Shown here: piece after piece, positions 12,626 through 17,091 of the stretch
How positions within the stretch are numbered: the stretch's first letter is position 1
Layout: each line of letters starts with the position of its first letter
NCBI GenBank assembly: GCA_964544295.1
Contig: CAZJBJ010000079.1
Location: 1-17,091, forward strand
Reading direction: 5' to 3'
Length of the DNA stretch: 17,091 nt
From: JAENVU01 sp964544295
GTDB taxonomy: Bacteria > Actinomycetota > Acidimicrobiia > IMCC26256 > JAENVU01
Made by a program: the position numbers and the translations under genes
The notes under the pieces: model-generated
What the model was told of the DNA's origin: nothing
What the model saw: the letters and a program-made list of their open reading frames with translations, nothing else
The model's database searches: none

Positions 12626-14023
12626 GTGAGGCGATTTCGATGGTTGGCCTTCGTCTGTGTGATTGCGCTGGTGCTCGCAGCATGCGGCCGGAGTGACAAA
12701 GAGTCCGGTTCGAACACCGACACCCAGACCTCGACCGACACGCAGGCACCGACCAGCGGCACGAAGGGCGCCTTCGGGACGTCCGATGTCGTGTGTCAGC
12801 CCGGCAAGCCCTCGGGTTCGCCGGCGCAGGGCGTGAGCCCCACCGAGATCCGCCTGGCCACCTTCTCCGACGTCGGCTTCGCCGGCCGCCCGGGCCTCAA
12901 CCAGGAACTGTTCGACTCGGCCAAGGTGTTCGCGGCGTGGTGCAACGACGCCGGTGGCATCAACGGCCGCAAGATCGTCGTCGACGAGCGGGACGCGGCA
13001 CTCACCAACGTGAAGGCCAAGATGGTCGAGAGCTGCGCCCAGGACTTCATGGTGGTCGGTGGCGGCGCGGTGTTCGACCAGGACGGCGTCGACACCCGGC
13101 TCTCCTGCGTGATGCCCGAGATCTCGGGTTACTCGGTGAGCCCGCAGGCACGGGGCGCGGACCTGCTGGTCCAGCCGATCCCCAACACCGTCGCCGCGAT
13201 CCCGATCGGTGACTACCGGTACCTCGAGAAGAAGTTCCCCAAGGCGACGAAGGCCTACGGCGTCCTGACCGGCGACATCGACACCACCAAGATCGTCGCC
13301 CGCCAGGGAGACGAGGCGGCCAAGAGCCTCGGCTGGACCAAGGTGTACGACGACATCTACCCGCCGACCGGCCAGGCCGATTGGACCCCGACCGCACAGC
13401 AGATCAAGGACAAGGGCGTCAAGGCGCTGCTCTGGACCGGCGAGCCCGAGAACCTCGCCAAGCTGATGCAGGCCCTCGCCGACATCAACTACACGCTCGA
13501 CTTCGTCCGTACCGACGCCAACCACTACGACGACAAGTTGGTGGACATCGGCGGCTCGGCGATCAAGAACGTGTTCGTCCGCAGCGTGTTCACGCCGTTC
13601 GAGCTGGCCAAGGGCGACAACCCGACCCAGCAGTACCTCGACGCGTTCGCCAAGTACCTACCGGACGGCAAGGTGAAGGCGTTGCTCGGTCTGCAGGCCT
13701 GGTCGGCCTGGATGCTCTTCGCCACCGCGGCGAACGAGTGTGGCAACGACCTGACCCGCAAGTGCGTCTACGACAACGCGACGAGCATCTCCGCGTGGAC
13801 CGGTGGCGGACTGCACGCCGCCGTCGACCTCAAGGCGAACAAGGCTCCGGACTGCTTCACGTCCTTGGAGGCGTCGTCCTCGGGCTTCGAACTCACGACC
13901 GACCTCAAGCCCAACGAGGGCATCTTCAAGTGCGACCCGAAGGACGTGTACACACTGACCGGTGATTACGGCAAGGGCGTGACCCTGGCCGACGTCGGCA
14001 AGTCCATGGCGGACCTCAAGTAG
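12626..14023 (+). CDS. ABC transporter substrate-binding lipoprotein, branched-chain amino acid type
   Basis: 465 residues from GTG 12626, chosen for AGGGGG 4 nt upstream and because it starts a compact lipoprotein signal: RRF, hydrophobic core, lipobox LAAC with Cys20. A Ser/Thr-rich tether (about 24-46) follows. The mature type I periplasmic-binding fold (Peripla_BP_6) begins near Glu74 with EIRLATFSDVGF and contains DAGGINGRKI and the LPDGKVKALLGLQAW hinge region. It belongs to the LivJ-like group, which binds branched-chain amino acids, amides, urea or short carboxylic acids; the ligand is not predictable. Lys and Asn are almost always encoded AAG and AAC, fitting high expression. It is separated from the permease by 64 nt containing a G+C-rich hairpin. 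Confidence 0.96.
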   Translation: MRRFRWLAFVCVIALVLAACGRSDKESGSNTDTQTSTDTQAPTSGTKGAFGTSDVVCQPGKPSGSPAQGVSPTEIRLATFSDVGFAGRPGLNQELFDSAKVFAAWCNDAGGINGRKIVVDERDAALTNVKAKMVESCAQDFMVVGGGAVFDQDGVDTRLSCVMPEISGYSVSPQARGADLLVQPIPNTVAAIPIGDYRYLEKKFPKATKAYGVLTGDIDTTKIVARQGDEAAKSLGWTKVYDDIYPPTGQADWTPTAQQIKDKGVKALLWTGEPENLAKLMQALADINYTLDFVRTDANHYDDKLVDIGGSAIKNVFVRSVFTPFELAKGDNPTQQYLDAFAKYLPDGKVKALLGLQAWSAWMLFATAANECGNDLTRKCVYDNATSISAWTGGGLHAAVDLKANKAPDCFTSLEASSSGFELTTDLKPNEGIFKCDPKDVYTLTGDYGKGVTLADVGKSMADLK

Positions 14024-14025
14024 TC

Positions 14026-14070
14026 AGACGGCACCCGGGGGTCGGATCGGCCCGGCCCCCGGAACCGTCT
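14026..14070 (+). terminator. Intercistronic hairpin between binding protein and permease
   Basis: Arms AGACGG (14026-14031) and CCGTCT (14065-14070) enclose an inner stem CCGGGGG (14035-14041) and CCCCCGG (14056-14062), with a 14-nt loop. It begins 2 nt after the binding-protein stop and ends 17 nt before the permease start. No T-run follows, so partial termination or protection of the upstream mRNA is likelier than full termination. Confidence 0.5.
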
Positions 14071-14087
14071 CCTCGTTCGGGAGCCTC

Positions 14088-16259
14088 GTGGACAAGTTCC
14101 TCACTTTCACGATCGTCGGCCTCAGCCTCGCCGCGATCTACTCGGTCATCGCCTCCGGGCTGGTCCTCACCTACACGACGACCGGCATCTTCAACTTCGC
14201 CCACGGCGCGGCGGGGATGCTGGCCGCGTTCACCTACTGGCAGCTGCGGTTCGACTGGGGCTGGCCCGTCCCGGTCTGTCTGGTCCTGATCCTGGGGGTG
14301 ATGGCGCCGCTGTTCGGCGTCATCCTCGAGGTCGTGGTCATGCGCGGGTTACGCGGCACGACCGACACCGTGAAACTCGTGGTGTCGATCTCGCTCCTGT
14401 TGTTCATGATCGGGCTCGCCCAACTGCTCTGGCCGCCGGGCGTCAGTCGGCCGATGAGCAAGTTCTTCGCTTCGAGCGCACCGATCAACGTCGGTCCCAC
14501 GACGATCACCTGGCATCAGGCGATCACGATCGGGGTGGCGATCGTCGCCGCGATCGGTCTGCGCCTCGTCCTCACCCGATTCCGCTTCGGCATTGCGATG
14601 CGGGCGGCAGTCGACGATCCCGCGCTCTCGGCGCTCAACGGTGCCCGCCCGAATCGCGTCTCGATGTTGGCGTGGGCGATCGGCACCGCCCTGGCTGCCC
14701 TGGGCGGCATCCTCATCGCCCCGAACGTGACGCTCGACGCGCCGTCACTGAGCCTCCTGATCATCAGTGCCTACGCCGCCGCGATCTTCGGGCGGCTCCG
14801 TAGCCTGCCGTTGACCTTCGTCGGCGCGATCGTCCTCGGACTCACCGAGGGCTACCTCACCGGCTATCTGCCCCAGAACCAGTATCTCCCCGGGCTCCGC
14901 ATCGCCAGCCCCGCGCTCCTGCTCTTCATCGTGCTCCTCGTCATGCCCAACCCGAGGCTCCGGGGGCGCATGACCCGAAGTCGCGAGTTCTTCCCGATGC
15001 CGTCGATCCGGGGCACGATGATCTTCGGGGGAGTCGTGATCCTGGCGGCGATCACCATGAACGCGACGATGAGCGTGCCCGACCTCCTGGTGTACGGCCG
15101 CCTGTTCCCGATCGCGATCATCGCGTTGTCGCTCATCCCCCTCGTGGGCTTCGCCGGCCAGATCTCGCTGTGTCAACTCAGCTTCGCGGGCATCGGCGGG
15201 CTGGTCATGGCCCACCTCGGTCGCAACGGCGACCCCGTGGCACTCATCTGGGCCGTGCTCATCAGCGCCGCGGTCGGCGCGCTCATCGCGCTCCCGGCAC
15301 TGCGGCTCTCGGGCATCTACCTGGCGCTCGGCACCGCGGCCTTCGCCACGATCCTCGACCGGTGGATCTTCACCCTGCCCAAGTTCTCCGTGTTCGGCTG
15401 GTTCGACGTCGACCTGTTCACCCAGGGTTCGATCAACGTGGATCCGCTCCGGGCGTTCGGTACGACCTTCGACGATCCGGGTGCGCAAGTGATCATCGGC
15501 GGCATCACGTTCGCGCTCGTCGCGATGGTCGTCGTCCTGATCCGCCGCGGCCGCCTCGGCCGTCGCCTCATCGCCATGAAGGACAGCGAGGCGGCCTGCG
15601 CCACGCTGGGCATGAACCTGTTGGGCACCAAGTTGTTGGTGTTCGCGATCTCGGCCGGTATCGCAGGACTGGGCGGGGCGCTCTACGCCACGCAGCTCAC
15701 CACGATCCAGGCCACGAAGTTCGACCTGGTCAGCAGCCTGCAGGTCTTCGCCCTGACCGTCGTGGGTGGGATCGGAGCCGTCGGGGGCGCACTGTTCGCC
15801 GGCATCTCGCTGTTCGTCGTGCTCCCGCTCATCGGCACGCTCTGGCCGGGCCTCGTCCGCTGGACGGGGTTGCTGCCCGGCGCCACCGGTATCGGTCTCG
15901 GCCGCGACCCCAACGGTGCGATCAGCCAGATGCGCGAAGGGTTCGCACCGCTCGCCGGGTCGCCGTCCTCACTGCTCGTGATGAGCCTCGCCCTCGCCGC
16001 GCTCCTCGGTCTGCGCTTCGTCGACGCCATCACCAACTGGACGATGATCGGCGGACTCGTGGTCATCCCGCTCGTAGCATCCGCGGTTGCGACCGTCTCG
16101 GCGGCGTCCAAGCAACGGACCATCGCCGCACTCGAGAACGACCCGGATCGGACCCCCCTGGAATGGGTCGGGATCGATCGACCCTGGAACGACCACGACG
16201 TCGAGTCGCTCGACGAGATGTTCGGCACGATCGAGTTGGAGCCCCATGGCGCTGCTTGA
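14088..16259 (+). CDS. Fused LivH-LivM branched-chain amino acid-type ABC permease
   Basis: 723 residues. Two full permease modules are in one chain. The LivH-like half (1 to about 290) opens with YSVIASGLVLTYTTTGIFNFAHG and has its ATPase-coupling loop near 166-190 (RFGIAMRAAVDD). The LivM-like half (about 305-615) has LVGFAGQISL (352-361) and a coupling loop near 485-510 (GRLGRRLIAMKDSEAACATLGMN). After the LivM core come two further hydrophobic segments (about 640-690) and a 40-residue acidic cytosolic tail, which standard LivM proteins lack. GTG 14088 has GGGAG 5 nt upstream. The last 14 bp overlap livG, so permease and ATPase are coupled. The protein forms the membrane channel for the ligand delivered by the upstream lipoprotein. 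Confidence 0.96.
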   Translation: MDKFLTFTIVGLSLAAIYSVIASGLVLTYTTTGIFNFAHGAAGMLAAFTYWQLRFDWGWPVPVCLVLILGVMAPLFGVILEVVVMRGLRGTTDTVKLVVSISLLLFMIGLAQLLWPPGVSRPMSKFFASSAPINVGPTTITWHQAITIGVAIVAAIGLRLVLTRFRFGIAMRAAVDDPALSALNGARPNRVSMLAWAIGTALAALGGILIAPNVTLDAPSLSLLIISAYAAAIFGRLRSLPLTFVGAIVLGLTEGYLTGYLPQNQYLPGLRIASPALLLFIVLLVMPNPRLRGRMTRSREFFPMPSIRGTMIFGGVVILAAITMNATMSVPDLLVYGRLFPIAIIALSLIPLVGFAGQISLCQLSFAGIGGLVMAHLGRNGDPVALIWAVLISAAVGALIALPALRLSGIYLALGTAAFATILDRWIFTLPKFSVFGWFDVDLFTQGSINVDPLRAFGTTFDDPGAQVIIGGITFALVAMVVVLIRRGRLGRRLIAMKDSEAACATLGMNLLGTKLLVFAISAGIAGLGGALYATQLTTIQATKFDLVSSLQVFALTVVGGIGAVGGALFAGISLFVVLPLIGTLWPGLVRWTGLLPGATGIGLGRDPNGAISQMREGFAPLAGSPSSLLVMSLALAALLGLRFVDAITNWTMIGGLVVIPLVASAVATVSAASKQRTIAALENDPDRTPLEWVGIDRPWNDHDVESLDEMFGTIELEPHGAA

Positions 16260-16971
16260 GGTCTCCGACATCGGCGTCCGCTTCGGCGGCAACGTGGCCC
16301 TCGACCGCGTCTCGTTGGCCGCCGATCCCGGCGTCGTCACGGGCCTGATCGGTCCGAACGGTGCCGGCAAGACGACCCTGTTCAACGTCATCACCGGCCT
16401 GCAACCGCCGACCCAGGGGCGGGTGCGCCTCGACGGCAAGGACATCAGCAAGCTGTCGCCGACCGCCCGCGCCCGGCGCGGCCTCGCGCGCACCTTCCAA
16501 CGGCTGGAACTGTTCAGCCTGCTGAGCGTCCGGGAGAACATCCGCGTCGCCGCCGACGTGCGCAAGGGCTGGTCGCGGGACAAGTCCAACCCGGCCCAGG
16601 TGGTGGAGGAGATCATCGAACGCGTCGGGCTCACCGGGCTCGCCGACGAACGGGTCGACTCCCTACCGACCGGCCAGTGTCGGCTCGTCGAGTTGGGTCG
16701 CTGTCTGGCGACCAAACCCAAGGTGCTGCTGCTGGACGAGCCCGCGTCGGGCCAGGACGAGTCCGAGACGGTCGTGTTCGCCGCCCTCCTCCGGACCCTC
16801 GCGGCGGAAGGGATCGCCGTGGTCCTGGTCGAACACGACGTGCACCTGGTGATGGACGTCTGCAGTCATGTGCACGTGCTCGACTTCGGCCAGATCATCG
16901 CGTCCGGCACCCCGAGCGAGATCCAGTCCGACCAAGCGGTGTTGTCCGCGTACCTGGGGACGAGCTCGTGA
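16246..16971 (+). CDS. livG: Branched-chain amino acid-type ABC transporter ATPase LivG
   Basis: 241 residues from ATG 16246. Walker A is GPNGAGKTT (36-44, Lys42), the Q-loop lies in ARTFQRLELF, the signature is LPTGQ (140-144) in place of LSxGQ, Walker B is VLLLDEP with Asp164/Glu165, and the switch His197 is in VLVEHD. ARTFQRLELFSLLSVRENI is the usual LivG wording. The D-loop region ASGQDESE differs from the common AAGLNPxE form. GGAG precedes the ATG at 7 nt. The gene overlaps the permease by 14 bp and livF by 4 bp (GTGA), so the ATPase pair is coupled in translation. Length is typical or slightly short, since the extended LivG C-terminus is reduced. Confidence 0.97.
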   Translation: MALLEVSDIGVRFGGNVALDRVSLAADPGVVTGLIGPNGAGKTTLFNVITGLQPPTQGRVRLDGKDISKLSPTARARRGLARTFQRLELFSLLSVRENIRVAADVRKGWSRDKSNPAQVVEEIIERVGLTGLADERVDSLPTGQCRLVELGRCLATKPKVLLLDEPASGQDESETVVFAALLRTLAAEGIAVVLVEHDVHLVMDVCSHVHVLDFGQIIASGTPSEIQSDQAVLSAYLGTSS

Positions 16972-17091
16972 ACCTGCTGGAGTTCCGCAACATCCGCGCC
17001 GCCTACGACCGCATCGACGTCCTGTTCGGCGTCGACCTCGCGGTGCCGGCGGGCAAGGTCGTGGCCCTGCTCGGCGGCAACGGCGCCGGCA
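16968..17091 (+). CDS. livF: Branched-chain amino acid-type ABC transporter ATPase LivF, partial
   Basis: The first 41 codons are present before the right edge. GTG 16968 overlaps the livG stop as GTGA. The sequence starts MNLLEFRNIRAAYDRIDVLF, then GVDLAVPAGKVVALLGGNGAG, where the Walker A loop is cut just before its lysine. The AAYDRIDVLFGVDL wording and the position after livG identify the second ATPase, LivF. Confidence 0.94.
   Translation, partial: MNLLEFRNIRAAYDRIDVLFGVDLAVPAGKVVALLGGNGAG

Noticed and set aside
1..17091. tRNA, rRNA, CRISPR array, transposase, phage attachment site or known riboswitch
   Set aside because: No cloverleaf, repeat-spacer series, transposase motif or conserved riboswitch core was recognised. 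Intergenic gaps are all under about 240 bp and are accounted for by promoters, hairpins or short spacers.

Overview
The window is about two-thirds G+C and gene-dense. It looks like part of a high-GC actinomycetote chromosome. The indications are a conservon-type signalling cassette (sensor kinase-like protein, roadblock protein, Ras-like GTPase), a luciferase-like F420-type oxidoreductase, a DUF4395 membrane protein, and several genes whose -10 hexamer lies only 7-8 nt before the start codon, as in leaderless transcripts. A deep-branching lineage such as Acidimicrobiia would fit the gene mix, but that placement is inference. No rRNA, tRNA, CRISPR array, insertion sequence or phage gene was seen.

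Left part, positions 1-9068, all on the minus strand. Read in the direction of transcription there are five blocks: (i) a DUF4395 membrane protein; (ii) a three-gene operon of a sphingosine-1-phosphate-lyase-like PLP decarboxylase, a SnoaL-like protein and a DUF7065/CrtC-like protein, followed by a long hairpin; (iii) an SGNH hydrolase and an enoyl-CoA hydratase-family protein; (iv) a large secreted lipoprotein with a lipase-type nucleophile elbow, closed by a 13-bp perfect hairpin; (v) a nitrilase-family amidase overlapping a luciferase-like oxidoreductase that runs off the left edge. Together they suggest catabolism of lipids, fatty acyl groups or terpenoid/sterol-like compounds, but no substrate can be read from the sequence.

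Right part, positions 9263-17091, all on the plus strand. A 235-bp divergent intergenic region carries two inverted repeats and a probable 14-codon leader peptide. It leads into cvnA-cvnB-cvnD, joined by 4-bp overlaps; the DUF742 protein CvnC expected between B and D is absent. After 123 bp that include a 9-bp-arm palindrome comes a branched-chain amino acid-type (Liv/HAAT) ABC transporter: lipoprotein binding protein, a single-chain fusion of both permeases, LivG ATPase, and LivF ATPase cut by the right edge. A G+C-rich hairpin sits between the binding protein and the permease.

The points most worth following are the CvnC-less conservon with its coupled leader peptide and atypical phosphoacceptor region, the leaderless promoter pattern, the lyase-like/SnoaL/DUF7065 operon, and the fused permease with an extra C-terminal module.
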